From Chloroflexota bacterium (GTDB lineage: Bacteria; Chloroflexota; UBA6077), in NCBI GenBank assembly GCA_021806765.1, contig JAJZQR010000041.1:1-27144 (forward strand): a stretch of DNA of 27,144 bases, in the 5' to 3' direction. Positions 7,694-16,132 of this stretch are shown piece after piece (the stretch's first letter is position 1; each line of letters starts with the position of its first letter). The notes under the pieces are model-generated. The model made no database searches. It was not told the origin of the DNA and saw only the letters and a program-made list of their open reading frames with translations. The position numbers and the translations under genes were made by a program.

Positions 7694-8136
7694 TCTCGTT
7701 GCTCCTTTCCCTATTGCCGCAAAGCCGGCTTCCAAGTGTCGCTGGCATCCAGTAGAGCCAGGCATCTCTACAGATAAGTGTCGGCATCCAGTGCATTCTT
7801 CTGGACATATGAAGGCTTAACAATTGTTAACGTAGGACAAAAGGTGACAGAGGGGCACTACGTGGGACTTTCCGACGAGCCCGCGGATCGAAGCAGGGTG
7901 GCACCGGTGGGGAGGATGCCGTCAGGAAGGAGCCGGGGGGTTTGAAGTCAACTGCTATGATGGTGTAGTATCCTCCGTAACTCGTTCGCAACCATTTTGG
8001 CTCCCCGGTCACTGCCCTCTCCCCCTGGCGAGCGAAGAGACAGCCGAGGAAACGCGCCCTGGTGGAGCCTACCCGCTGGCCCCTTGACCCGAGTGGCCTG
8101 CTGCAGCCCCGTGGCCTTTCAGGAGGAACAGACCCG
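7694..8136. promoter_or_regulatory. 443-bp divergent promoter region (MCP / PhoB-like regulator)
   Basis: No gene is supported here. It holds an imperfect direct repeat, AAGTGTCGCTGGCATCCAGT (7734-7753) and AAGTGTCGGCATCCAGT (7776-7792, lacking three internal bases). A 6-bp inverted repeat GTAGAG/CTCTAC lies between the copies (about 7752-7771). A 14-bp perfect palindrome TTAACAATTGTTAA is at 7817-7830. All are upstream of the MCP gene and could be operators or leader structure for it. A plus-strand promoter candidate for the regulator is listed separately. Confidence 0.45.
7942..7971 (+). promoter_or_regulatory. candidate promoter for the orphan PhoB-like regulator
   Basis: TTGAAG (7942-7947) and TAGTAT (7966-7971) are separated by 18 bp, each a 4/6 match to consensus. 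It lies about 165 bp before the chosen start of the regulator gene. Confidence 0.3.
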
Positions 8137-8850
8137 TTGTCCAGGATCCTGGTGGTCGACGACGAGGCGGTCGTGCTGGATACCTTGCGCCCCATCCTGT
8201 CCAAAGCGGGCCATCAGGTTCAGGTGGCGACGGACGGAGAAACGGCCCTCTTCCTGGCGAGACAGGATCCTCCAGATCTGGTCATCCTCGACGTCATGTT
8301 GCCGAAGATCGATGGGCTGCAGGTGTGCCGAATCCTCCGGCGAGAAAGCTCGGTGCCGATCCTGATGCTCACAGCCATGGGCGAGGAGGCGGACAAGGTG
8401 CTGGGGCTGGAGGTAGGAGCAGACGATTACCTGACGAAGCCCTTCGGCGCCAGTGAGCTGCTGGCCAGGGTGAAGGCGCTGCTGCGGCGTGTGCAGGCGA
8501 GCCAGGCTGCTGCGGAGGCCGAGGTTTCCGCCGACCGGGGGTTGGTGTTACGCCGGCTGCAGGAGGGCGACCTCGAAGTCGACCTGGTCTCGGGCCGGGC
8601 CACCCTCGCCGGCGTCCCCCTCAGTTTGAAGCCCAGGGAGTTCGACCTGCTGGCCTTCCTGATGCACCATCGGGGGCAGGCCTTCTCACCGGGCCAGCTG
8701 TTGAAGGAGGTGTGGGGATACATGGACGCCTCGGACACCCGCACGGTAGCCGTCCACATCCACCGATTGCGAGAGAAGCTGAAGGACGACCTCTCGGAGC
8801 CCAAGCTGATCCAGACGGTGAGGGGCGCCGGGTACCGATTCACTCCTTGA
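8137..8850 (+). CDS. OmpR/PhoB-family response regulator, orphan
   Basis: A two-domain DNA-binding response regulator. The receiver (residues 3-118) has the acidic pair in VVDDE, phospho-Asp52 in LDVMLPKIDG and the LTKPF lysine near 101; the C-terminal winged helix (about 145-235) holds LKPREFDLLAFLM and DTRTVAVHIHRLREKL and ends in VRGAGYRF. TTG 8137 was chosen because AGGAGG lies ten bases upstream and the protein then starts MSRILVVDDE, matching the paralogue at 21131. A longer frame to 8062 has no such site. By eye about two thirds of positions are identical to the regulator at 21131-21823, except for a longer interdomain linker. No kinase adjoins it. Its 3' end overlaps the convergent LysR gene by 11 bp. 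Confidence 0.92.
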   Translation: MSRILVVDDEAVVLDTLRPILSKAGHQVQVATDGETALFLARQDPPDLVILDVMLPKIDGLQVCRILRRESSVPILMLTAMGEEADKVLGLEVGADDYLTKPFGASELLARVKALLRRVQASQAAAEAEVSADRGLVLRRLQEGDLEVDLVSGRATLAGVPLSLKPREFDLLAFLMHHRGQAFSPGQLLKEVWGYMDASDTRTVAVHIHRLREKLKDDLSEPKLIQTVRGAGYRFTP

Positions 8851-9727
8851 AGGAAGACCAGAGCAACTCCAGGAAGGCCGACAGCACCGGCGAGCGGTGC
8901 TTGCCCCGGTGGAGCACGATCAGGAAGGGTCTGGTGAGCCGAAGGCCTCGCACCGGCACCACCCGCAGGACACCCACCTGGAGTTCCAGATCCACCGTCG
9001 CCCGGGACACGATGGCAACCCCCATCCCCGCCCGAACCGCGCTCTTCAGGGCCTCCGGGCTGCCCAGCTCCAGGACCGGCGTCACCTGGACCCCCTGCTC
9101 CGCCAGCCGCCCCTGCACGATCTCTCGGGTGCCCGAACCCGGCTCTCGCTCCAGAAAGGGTTCCTCGGGTAGATCCGTCACCGACACCCATCCTCGCTCC
9201 GCCCACCGATGCCCCGGAGGGACGATGAGCACCAGTTCGTCAACACGGAAGGGGCGAGTCTCCAGCTCCTGGTCGCTCACCTCGGCCTCCACCAGCCCCA
9301 GGTCCAGGGCAGCAGATGCCACCTGCTCGGCCACCCGATAGGTGGGGGCGATGTCCAGGACCAGCCGCACGCCCGGATGGAGCCGGCGGAAGGAGCCGAA
9401 CAGCTCGGGTAGCAGGTAGTTGCCGATGGTGAGGCTCGCTCCCACCAACAACTCGCCCGTCTCCACCCCCCTGAAGGCCGCCATCTCCCTCCGAGCGGCC
9501 TCGGCTTGAGAGAGTATGCGGGAGGCGTAGCCCAGCATGGACTGCCCCTCGGCGGTGAGCATCACCCTCCTGCCCAACCGCTCGAACAGCCGTACCCCCA
9601 GCTCCTTCTCCAGAGCCCTGACCTGCATGCTGATGGTGGACTGGGTCAGGTAGAGGCTCTCAGCAGCCCTGCTGAACCCTCCGCGAGTGGCAACGGCATG
9701 GAAGGACCTCAGCTGCTCGAAGTTCAC
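8840..9727 (-). CDS. LysR-family transcriptional regulator
   Basis: A LysR-type regulator of 295 aa, the usual size. Residues 1-60 form the winged helix-turn-helix (MNFEQLRSFHAVATRGGFSR, then AAESLYLTQSTISMQVRALE and LFERLGRRV). Residues about 90-290 form the effector-binding domain, with the motif EREPGSGTRE, typical of the CysL/CbbR-like branch that responds to small anions or metabolites. GTG 9727 is seven bases after AGGAGG. It is transcribed divergently from a TauE/SafE exporter across 133 bp with overlapping promoters, the classic arrangement in which a LysR protein controls its neighbour. Sulfite or another sulfur anion as effector is an inference from that neighbour. Confidence 0.93.
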   Translation of the reverse strand: MNFEQLRSFHAVATRGGFSRAAESLYLTQSTISMQVRALEKELGVRLFERLGRRVMLTAEGQSMLGYASRILSQAEAARREMAAFRGVETGELLVGASLTIGNYLLPELFGSFRRLHPGVRLVLDIAPTYRVAEQVASAALDLGLVEAEVSDQELETRPFRVDELVLIVPPGHRWAERGWVSVTDLPEEPFLEREPGSGTREIVQGRLAEQGVQVTPVLELGSPEALKSAVRAGMGVAIVSRATVDLELQVGVLRVVPVRGLRLTRPFLIVLHRGKHRSPVLSAFLELLWSSFKE

Positions 9728-9757
9728 GCGTCGCCCTCCTATCTACCGATTGGATGG

Positions 9758-9766
9758 ATTATATCA
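9758..9766 (-). promoter_or_regulatory. extended -10 promoter of the LysR gene
   Basis: On the minus strand the sequence reads TGATATAAT, a perfect TATAAT (9758-9763) with the TG extended -10 motif. The start codon is about 30 bp downstream. No good -35 is present, as is normal for extended -10 promoters. Confidence 0.5.
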
Positions 9767-9777
9767 GTAACAGCTGC

Positions 9778-9806
9778 TTGATCGATATGTGTTGGTAGCC
9801 TACATT
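9778..9806 (+). promoter_or_regulatory. promoter of the TauE/SafE gene
   Basis: TTGATC (9778-9783) and TACATT (9801-9806) are 17 bp apart, each a 4/6 match. The -35 lies only 12-15 bp from the divergent LysR extended -10, so a LysR protein bound between 9763 and 9790 (ATCA at 9763-9766, CAGCTG at 9771-9776, TGAT at 9779-9782) could influence both promoters. Confidence 0.45.
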
Positions 9807-9860
9807 ATCCTCAGGGGGAGTAGGCCTCCGAACGAAGAGTAACCGAGGGGTAGACCGTTA

Positions 9861-10706
9861 ATGGATCCCATGCAATTCTTCCTGGCAACCTTCGCCACCT
9901 CCGTGGGGGCCGGCGTTCTCGGGTCCCTGCTGGGGCTGGGCGGCGGCATCATCGTGATCCCAGCCCTGACGCTGCTGTTCGGAGTCGACATCCGCTACGC
10001 CATCGGCGCCAGCATCGTTTCCGTGATAGCCACCTCCAGCGGCGCCACGGTTTCACACCTGAAGCATAGCATCGCCAACCTACGGGCGGGGATGCTGCTG
10101 GAGATGGCCACCACCACCGGCGCCGTCATCGGAGCCATCCTGGGCGCCTTCATAACGGGGAGTGCCCTCTATCTGATCTTCGCGGTGATGCTGGGCTACT
10201 CGGCCATCGCCATGTTCCACCGGCGCCACGCCGACCTGACCCCCAACCTGGCCAACGATCGGTGGTCGGAGCGGCTGAAGCTGGCGGGCCAGTTCCTGGA
10301 TCAGGCCAACGGGCGTGTGGTTCAGTACGGAGTGGTGGGGATACCCGCCGCCCTGGGGTTGATGTGGATAGCGGGCGTGGTCTCAGGCCTGCTGGGCGTC
10401 GGCAGCGGGACCCTGAAGGTCCCCGCGATGGACCTGGCCATGAGACTCCCCATGAAGGTCTCCACCGCCACCAGCAACTTCATGATCGGTGTCACGGCCG
10501 CCGCCGGGGCCGCCGTCCACTTCGCCCACGGGGATATAGTGCCCCTGGTGGCGGCCCCCGTTGCCCTGGGGGTTCTGGTGGGGGCCGTCAGCGGGGCACG
10601 CCTCCTGGGCAAGGTCCAGAGCCATTCGGTGCGATTACTGTTCGTCCTGGTCCTGGCGGTCATCTCGGTGCAGATGGCGGCCAGGGGTCTGGGGCTCACT
10701 GCCTGA
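9861..10706 (+). CDS. TauE/SafE-family sulfite/anion exporter
   Basis: An integral membrane permease of the TauE/SafE (DUF81) family, exporters of sulfite, sulfoacetate and related anions. The 281 residues form about eight hydrophobic helices in two related halves, each opening with the family glycine motif: GSLLGLGGGIIVIPAL near residue 21 in the first half and SGLLGVGSGTLKVPAMD near 178 in the second. Conserved polar patterns SIVSVIATSSGA and TATSNFMIGVTAAAG occupy equivalent positions. ATG 9861 is preceded by GAGGGG; ATG 9870 is an alternative. It is divergent from a LysR regulator and followed after 17 bp by a DUF1634 gene, a frequent companion of TauE/SafE. Substrate is inferred from the family only. 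Confidence 0.9.
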   Translation: MDPMQFFLATFATSVGAGVLGSLLGLGGGIIVIPALTLLFGVDIRYAIGASIVSVIATSSGATVSHLKHSIANLRAGMLLEMATTTGAVIGAILGAFITGSALYLIFAVMLGYSAIAMFHRRHADLTPNLANDRWSERLKLAGQFLDQANGRVVQYGVVGIPAALGLMWIAGVVSGLLGVGSGTLKVPAMDLAMRLPMKVSTATSNFMIGVTAAAGAAVHFAHGDIVPLVAAPVALGVLVGAVSGARLLGKVQSHSVRLLFVLVLAVISVQMAARGLGLTA

Positions 10707-10723
10707 TAGGGAGGATCGATTCG

Positions 10724-11206
10724 TTGGCTTACGCGAGCAAAGTGAAGTCCTCAGGAGGTCTGAGGAAGCAAGAGGAAGCCGCCCCGAAGGATTCCGAAGG
10801 GCGGCTCCAGGTGATTCCGGCAGAGGGCGCCGATGGCCTCCGTCTGGAAGAGGCAGTGGGCTATGTCCTGCGCTACGGATCCTTCCTGAGCGTCGGCATC
10901 ATCCTGGTGGGCGTTGTCCTGATGCTGTGGGCTTTCTTCTTCAACGGCCAACCGCTGCCCGGTGTGCCGAAACCGGGCGACTCGGCCTCGCTAGAGGGCC
11001 TCAGCGGCCTCCTGTCGGGGTTGCGGGCCAAAGACCCCTCGACGGTGATCAGCCTGGGGCTGCTGGTGCTGATCGCCACGCCGGTCATCCGGGTGGCGAC
11101 CACGGTGGTCTACTTCTTCTTCAAGCGGGACAGGATGTACCTGGCCATCACCACCTTCGTCCTGCTGGTGCTGATAGCCGGCTTCCTCGTCGGGGCGGAG
11201 GGCTGA
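10724..11206 (+). CDS. DUF1634 membrane protein, TauE/SafE companion
   Basis: A 160-residue protein with a hydrophilic N-terminus of about 45 residues and three predicted membrane helices: YGSFLSVGIILVGVVLML (about 47-64), ISLGLLVLIATPVIRVATTV (about 107-126) and MYLAITTFVLLVLIAGFLVG (about 138-157). TPVIRVA and the charged KRDRMYLA turn fit the DUF1634 family, whose genes commonly sit beside TauE/SafE exporters. It may be an accessory subunit; the biochemical role is unknown. TTG 10724 is chosen because GGGAGG lies nine bases upstream and 17 bp separate it from the exporter stop, so the two are probably one operon. The same frame stays open far upstream, but that part only shadows the exporter gene. 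Confidence 0.8.
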   Translation: MAYASKVKSSGGLRKQEEAAPKDSEGRLQVIPAEGADGLRLEEAVGYVLRYGSFLSVGIILVGVVLMLWAFFFNGQPLPGVPKPGDSASLEGLSGLLSGLRAKDPSTVISLGLLVLIATPVIRVATTVVYFFFKRDRMYLAITTFVLLVLIAGFLVGAEG

Positions 11207-11219
11207 GCAGAGCACATCA

Positions 11220-11627
11220 TCATGAGATCAACTTCAGCTTGTGCAGCTCTTCCATCAGCTTCACCTTCTGGATGGGTTTGACCAGGAAGTAGTCACAACG
11301 CTGGCGGGCAGCCTGCACAACGTTGGCTTCATCGGAAAGGGCGGTGGTCATGATGATCTTGGCAGAGTCCGAACCTCTTCTGCCTGCCTTCTCTTCCATC
11401 TGGCGAATCTGCTTCAGGGCCTCCTGTCCGTCCATCCCGGGCATCATGATGTCCAGGCAGATCAAATCGTAGGGTTCGCCGGCCTGCAGGGCGATGCGCA
11501 CGGCATCGACGGCCTCTCTGCCGTTGACGGCGATGTGCGAAGGGCCGAAGCTCTTCAACAGTTCCTGGAGGAGCAGGCGGCTGACGAAATCGTCATCCGC
11601 GATCAATACCTTCATCGTCATCTTCAT
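11220..11627 (-). CDS. single-domain (CheY-like) response regulator
   Basis: A stand-alone receiver of 135 aa with all phosphorylation residues: acidic triplet DDD at 11-13, phospho-Asp59 in LICLDIMMPGMDG, Thr in IIMTTA near 94 and Lys117 in FLVKP. There is no output domain. Its ATG overlaps the stop of the upstream hybrid kinase gene as ATGA (11624-11627), so the two are translationally coupled and the receiver is the obvious phosphate acceptor from the kinase's Hpt domain. It could act on a motor or kinase by protein contact, or serve as a phosphate sink. It ends 13 bp from the convergent DUF1634 stop with no clear terminator between them. Confidence 0.9.
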   Translation of the reverse strand: MKMTMKVLIADDDFVSRLLLQELLKSFGPSHIAVNGREAVDAVRIALQAGEPYDLICLDIMMPGMDGQEALKQIRQMEEKAGRRGSDSAKIIMTTALSDEANVVQAARQRCDYFLVKPIQKVKLMEELHKLKLIS

Positions 11628-14600
11628 GCCTTGTCTCCCTGGATCGCCCGTTTGAGCTGTTCAAATCGCTTCTCCAGATCTGTCATCCGGGCTGCAACCA
11701 TCGCGAGATCGCCCGCCTTGGCCGCCATCTCCATCTCGGAGGCCAACTCGCGCAGGGCCTCGCCGCCAACGTTGGCGGCGGCACCCTTGATGGTGTGGGC
11801 CTGGCGGTCTGCCCCCGGAACGTCCCCGGCGTCCAGGAATTCCCTCAGGGCTTGGATCTGCCGAGGGATGTCCTCCAGAAACCCATCCAGTATTGTCCCC
11901 GCCAGCTCCTCGTCGCCCATCAGGCGCTCCAGCATCGCCGCCCGGTCGAATACCGGTGCCGAGTCATGGGTGATGGGCGACGAGCCGTTCCGACCGTTAC
12001 CGTTCTCTCTCTTGCCCTCATCCTTCTCGATCGGCAGCCACTTCTCCAGAACGCCGGCCAGAGCCCGCGGGACCACCGGCTTGGACACGTAGTCGTCCAT
12101 GCCCGCTTCCAGGCATCTATCGCGGTCGCCCTGCATGGCGTGAGCCGTCATGGCGATGATGGGAATCCGGTGGTTGGGGAGGTGTGCGGATTCCGAATCG
12201 CGGATCTGGTGGGTAGCCTCGATCCCGTCCATCACCGGCATCTGCACGTCCATGAGCACCAGGTCGTAGGGGATGGTCTCGAGGGCTTTGAGCGCCTCCG
12301 CGCCGTTGGCCACCGCGTCCGCGCGCAGGCCCAGCTTCTTCAGGATGCCCAGGGCCACCTGCTGGTTGGTGATGTTGTCCTCGGCCAGCAGGATGCGCGC
12401 CTTGCAGCCGGCAAACAGGTTCAGCGTCTCGCGGGCCGTGTGGCGCGTAACGATGTTTCGCGGCATCGGCTTCGCCCCTTCGAGTTCCGCTAGCGCCAAG
12501 GACAGAACCGACTTGAGTTCCTCGTGCCGCACCGGCTTGGTCGCATAGGCCGAGAAACCGATCTCCTCGAAGTGCCGGGCGTCGCCCCGCGTCCCCAGGG
12601 AAGTCAGCATCACCATCCGGGTGTCGTCCAGCCGCGCGTCCGCCCTGATGACCCGCCCCAGGGTCTCACCGTCCATGCCCGGCATCTGCATGTCGATCAC
12701 AGCAAGCCGGAAGGGATCGTTCTCGTCCAGCGCCCGGTAGAGGGCCTGGAGCCCCGAGGGGGCATCCTCTACCGCAGACGGGCGCATGCCCCAGGAGGAT
12801 AGGCGAGTGGTCAGGATCTCGCGGTTGGTGGCATTGTCGTCCACGATCAGTGCACGCGCGCCGCTCAGGACGGCGGGCAGGCGCCTCTCCGTCTGCGCCT
12901 CCTGGGCCTGCTTGCCCAGGCGCGCGGTGAACCAGAACTCCGAACCCCTCCCCTCTTCGCTTTCCACTCCAACCTCACCTCCCATCAGCTCGGCCAGTTC
13001 CTTCGAGATGGCCAGGCCCAGCCCGGTGCCGCCGTACTTCCGGGTGGTCGAAGCGTCCACCTGGCTGAACTTCTCGAAGAGCAGGCCCGCCTTTTCTTTC
13101 GGGATGCCGATGCCCGTGTCGCGTACCGAGAAGCGCAGGAGGACGTCGTTTTCATTCTCTTCCACCAACGAGACACGGACCGCCACCTCGCCGGCCTGGG
13201 TAAACTTGATGGCGTTGCCCGCCAGGTTGGTGAGGATCTGCCGCAGGCGGCCCGGGTCGCCCCGCAGCAGCAAGGGTACATCCACGTTGGCGGTGCAGAT
13301 GAACTCCAGTCCCTTGTCGTAGGCCCGCACGGCCAGCGTGGCGGCGAAGTCGTCCAGCAGGCTCGACAGATCGAAGTCCAGCGTCTCCAGGTCGAGTTTC
13401 TTCGCCTCGATCTTCGAGAAATCGAGGATGTCGTTGATCAGGCCGAGCAGCGATTCGCCGCTGGCGCGCACGACCTCGGCATAGCGCCGCTGCTCGTCAT
13501 CCAGTTGGGTGTCCAGCAGCAGCCCGGTCATGCCGATGACCCCGTTCATAGGGGTGCGAATTTCGTGGCTCATGTTCGCCAGGAACTCGCTCTTGGCGAT
13601 GCTGGCCGCCTTGGCCTGGGCGGCCAGCTCGTTGGCAAACGCGGTCTGTTGCTGCAAATCCTCGTTAAGACTCTCGGCCTCTTCTTTGGCCCGACGCAGC
13701 TCTTCCTCGGTCCGCTTGCGATCGCTGATGTCGCGAATGGATTCTATGGCGCCGATGATATTCCCTGAAGCGTCGCGGAATCTCGAAGCCGTGGCAGACA
13801 GGTAAGCCCCTTTGCCTCCATAGGTCTGCGGAACGTAAACCTCCCCGAAAAGGGAATCGCCGTTCCTGGATACGGCATCGTACTTACCCTTCTCGAATTC
13901 CGCGTCTGCCAATAGAGCCAGATCGATGATGATCGGTCTGCGCTCTCCGTAGAAGGGAACGGAGTATTCGTAATCACCTTTGCCGATTATCTCCTCCTTG
14001 GAGACCCCGGTCATCTGTTCGATAGCCCTATTCCAGGCCATGACCTTTCCGTCGGCGTCGATGACAAACGTCGGGTCCGGCAGATACTCGATGATCTCAC
14101 CCAGCTGCCTGTGCGCTTGTTGAAGCTCCTCGCGCCGGTGATACTCTTCGGTCACATCGCGGAAGACGAGCACCACCCCGATCACCATGCCGGCCGCGTC
14201 GTGGATGGGCGCGCAACTGTCGGCGATCTGGCGCTCCGTGCCGTCACGGGCGATGAGCGCGGTATGGTTGGCCAGTTCGATGACGCGGTTCTCCCGCAGC
14301 GCGCGGCCGACCGGGATCTCTGCCTCCTGCCGGCTCTCGGCGTCGACGATGCGAAATACCTCGGCGATGGGCCGTCCTCGGGCCTCGTCGGCGCCCCAAC
14401 CAGTGAGAACCTCGCCCGCCGCATTCAACGCCTCTACCCGACCCTCGGCATCCGTGGCGATCACGCCGTCGCCGATCGATCGCAGCGTGGCCGACAGGTG
14501 CTCTTCACTCTCCCGCAGTCTCGCCTGCTGGGCACGGATGCCCGCGTCGACGCGGTGGAGCAGGACGTAGATGGAGCCCAGCAGCAGCGCCAGCAGGACC

Positions 14601-14806
14601 GCCAGGGCCGTTCCGGCCGTGGCCGGCAGGCCTTCTTGTTGCCAAGACAGCGCCCCCACGCCGGCCACCAGGACGATCGCTATGGCCACCAGTGCCGGCA
14701 GAGCACGCCACAGGGCCGGCTTGGGGGACAGGTTATTCCCCTCTGGGAGATCAGTTGCTCCTTTATCGGAGTTGTTGATGTTTACGCCTACTTCTCTCAT
14801 GTCCAC
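11624..14806 (-). CDS. BarA-like hybrid sensor kinase, TM/PAS/PAS/HisKA/HATPase/REC/REC/Hpt
   Basis: A large hybrid kinase carrying a full intramolecular phosphorelay. With the start used (1060 aa): two membrane helices (about 34-55 and 65-83), PAS1 (105-220), PAS2 (235-360), a coiled coil, HisKA with His414 in [12 protein letters not shown], the ATPase with N-box near 531 and DTGIGIP and [10 protein letters not shown], receiver 1 (651-770, Asp705), receiver 2 (803-920, Asp853) and an Hpt domain (960-1055) with His1004 in [12 protein letters not shown]. Both receivers keep their Asp, Thr and Lys residues. GTG 14806 has GAGGTG six bases upstream; ATG 14800 is an alternative, and a frame open to 14971 adds an unlikely N-terminus. 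It is coupled by a 4-bp overlap to the single-domain receiver downstream. The input signal is unknown. Confidence 0.92.
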   Translation of the reverse strand: MDMREVGVNINNSDKGATDLPEGNNLSPKPALWRALPALVAIAIVLVAGVGALSWQQEGLPATAGTALAVLLALLLGSIYVLLHRVDAGIRAQQARLRESEEHLSATLRSIGDGVIATDAEGRVEALNAAGEVLTGWGADEARGRPIAEVFRIVDAESRQEAEIPVGRALRENRVIELANHTALIARDGTERQIADSCAPIHDAAGMVIGVVLVFRDVTEEYHRREELQQAHRQLGEIIEYLPDPTFVIDADGKVMAWNRAIEQMTGVSKEEIIGKGDYEYSVPFYGERRPIIIDLALLADAEFEKGKYDAVSRNGDSLFGEVYVPQTYGGKGAYLSATASRFRDASGNIIGAIESIRDISDRKRTEEELRRAKEEAESLNEDLQQQTAFANELAAQAKAASIAKSEFLANMSHEIRTPMNGVIGMTGLLLDTQLDDEQRRYAEVVRASGESLLGLINDILDFSKIEAKKLDLETLDFDLSSLLDDFAATLAVRAYDKGLEFICTANVDVPLLLRGDPGRLRQILTNLAGNAIKFTQAGEVAVRVSLVEENENDVLLRFSVRDTGIGIPKEKAGLLFEKFSQVDASTTRKYGGTGLGLAISKELAELMGGEVGVESEEGRGSEFWFTARLGKQAQEAQTERRLPAVLSGARALIVDDNATNREILTTRLSSWGMRPSAVEDAPSGLQALYRALDENDPFRLAVIDMQMPGMDGETLGRVIRADARLDDTRMVMLTSLGTRGDARHFEEIGFSAYATKPVRHEELKSVLSLALAELEGAKPMPRNIVTRHTARETLNLFAGCKARILLAEDNITNQQVALGILKKLGLRADAVANGAEALKALETIPYDLVLMDVQMPVMDGIEATHQIRDSESAHLPNHRIPIIAMTAHAMQGDRDRCLEAGMDDYVSKPVVPRALAGVLEKWLPIEKDEGKRENGNGRNGSSPITHDSAPVFDRAAMLERLMGDEELAGTILDGFLEDIPRQIQALREFLDAGDVPGADRQAHTIKGAAANVGGEALRELASEMEMAAKAGDLAMVAARMTDLEKRFEQLKRAIQGDKA

Positions 14807-14980
14807 CCGCAGCACCTCTTGTCTGGATGGCAGACTGCGTCCCTCGCACGAATGCTGTTGCACACCCATTGTGACAATCGGCAAGTACAGGGAAAAACAT
14901 GAGAGGAGACTGCTGCGTAAGAGACTCTGAAGAGCGATTCCAGTTGCGGACAGGGGGGTGGTGGAGGACACGGAGGGAAG

Positions 14981-15046
14981 AACAGGATAGACAGGATGGA
15001 CAGGACAGGACCTACTAGCTGATCCTGAATATCCTGTCCATCCTGT
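14981..15046. repeat. inverted repeat built from ACAGGAT-type units
   Basis: Arm ACAGGATGGACAGGA (14991-15005) is the exact reverse complement of TCCTGTCCATCCTGT (15032-15046). The left side is also internally repetitive: ACAGGATAG, ACAGGATGG, ACAGG, ACAGG in tandem from 14982. It lies in the 269-bp gap between the HD-domain gene and the hybrid kinase gene, both on the minus strand, so it may end HD transcription. The unit resembles intergenic repeats seen in many bacteria. A small palindrome ATTGTGACAAT (14868-14878) lies closer to the kinase. Confidence 0.65.
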
Positions 15047-15075
15047 TCGTCCTTCGTCCCCTCTCCCCGTCGCTC

Positions 15076-15954
15076 TCAGATCCGGTAGGTCTCGAACAGC
15101 CTCTTGTCCGCCTCCCCGAGGACGTCGGCAAAGACTTCCACGTAGGACTCCAGCCCGGAGTTCTTCAGCTTCTTCTTCAGCAGCTCGTCCAGCTGGAAGA
15201 GACCGGCGGCGTTCAGCATGTGCACCGTGATGCGGATCGGCTTGGTCTCCCCCTCGTCGATCTCCACGCTATCGATAGCAGCGGCCGATACCGAGTGGAT
15301 GTTCATGTGGCCCGCCTCGAAGGTGATACGGCTTCGGCCCTTGGCCATGTCCAGGGCATCTCCCAATCTCACCGTCCCGGCCTCCAGGGTCAGGGGACGG
15401 CCGTCGCTGCGGTGGTTAAGGATAGCGTGCAGCACCTCGGAGACGATCACCCTTCTGGCGACGGGAGGGTAGATGCCCTCCAGCAACTCCATCGCCTTAC
15501 CGTGGGCGATGAATAGACCCATCTCTTCGTGGTTGACTCTATCTATGGACATGCCCACGTCGTGGAGCAGGGAGGACAGCACCACCACCACCTCGGCGTC
15601 CTCGTTAGTTAGCTGGTGGTTCTTGACGACGCTGGGAACCAGCCCGCTGGCCATCAGCATGCGCAGCAGCCGCAGGGAGATGTTGACGACGATCTGCATG
15701 TGGATGGGGCCGTGGTCGCTCATCGCCAATCGATCGACGGCGTTGACGTTCTGGCAGCGCCATATGGTGTGCAGGTCCTCGTCGGCGTTTATGCGGGCCA
15801 GCACCTGCTGAAGGGTGGGGTTGTGCTTGGTGGGCAACCGGATCATCTCTGAGGGATGAAGGGGCTCCGTGCCCACCGGTGTCGACTCGGGGATGGGCAG
15901 AGGGAAGCCCTCCACTCGCCGAATGTCCGGCCTCGGTACGTTCTCCTGATCCAT
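15076..15954 (-). CDS. HD-domain metal-dependent phosphohydrolase
   Basis: An HD-superfamily protein of 292 aa, cytoplasmic with no signal or membrane segment. The metal-binding signature is complete: His81 in SDHGPIH, His131-Asp132 in LSSLLHDVGMS and Asp199 in VRLGDALDM; NHEEMG (141-146) and ILNHRSDGRP follow. HD proteins of this type hydrolyse phosphate esters such as nucleotides or nucleotide second messengers; the substrate here is not known. ATG 15954 is chosen because GGAGG lies seven bases upstream; the frame extends to 16110 but that part has unlikely composition and no ribosome binding site. The gene is divergent from pstS across 290 bp holding a PHO-box-like array, so phosphate control is possible but unproven. 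Confidence 0.82.
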   Translation of the reverse strand: MDQENVPRPDIRRVEGFPLPIPESTPVGTEPLHPSEMIRLPTKHNPTLQQVLARINADEDLHTIWRCQNVNAVDRLAMSDHGPIHMQIVVNISLRLLRMLMASGLVPSVVKNHQLTNEDAEVVVVLSSLLHDVGMSIDRVNHEEMGLFIAHGKAMELLEGIYPPVARRVIVSEVLHAILNHRSDGRPLTLEAGTVRLGDALDMAKGRSRITFEAGHMNIHSVSAAAIDSVEIDEGETKPIRITVHMLNAAGLFQLDELLKKKLKNSGLESYVEVFADVLGEADKRLFETYRI

Positions 15955-16132
15955 TGCCATCCCTCCACCTTGGTGCTCGCCCCTGGGGGCCGCATCCCAT
16001 AGGCTACGACTCCGATAGCCGATGGCGCAAGGGGTCCCCAGACGCCGCTCGCGGCGAACCGGTGGCGGGCAATTACGCAAAGTAGCCGGGTGGTCTGCAG
16101 CTTGCATCAAGTATATCGTTCTACTTCACACT

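Noticed and set aside
7700..7800. Sigma-28 (flagellar) promoter for the MCP gene
   Set aside because: GCCGACAC on the minus strand resembles the -10, but no TAAA lies about 15 bp upstream.
7817..7831. Possible PHO box at TTAACAATTGTTAACG
   Set aside because: The two TTAAC cores are 9 bp apart, not 11, and the sequence is better described as a simple palindrome.
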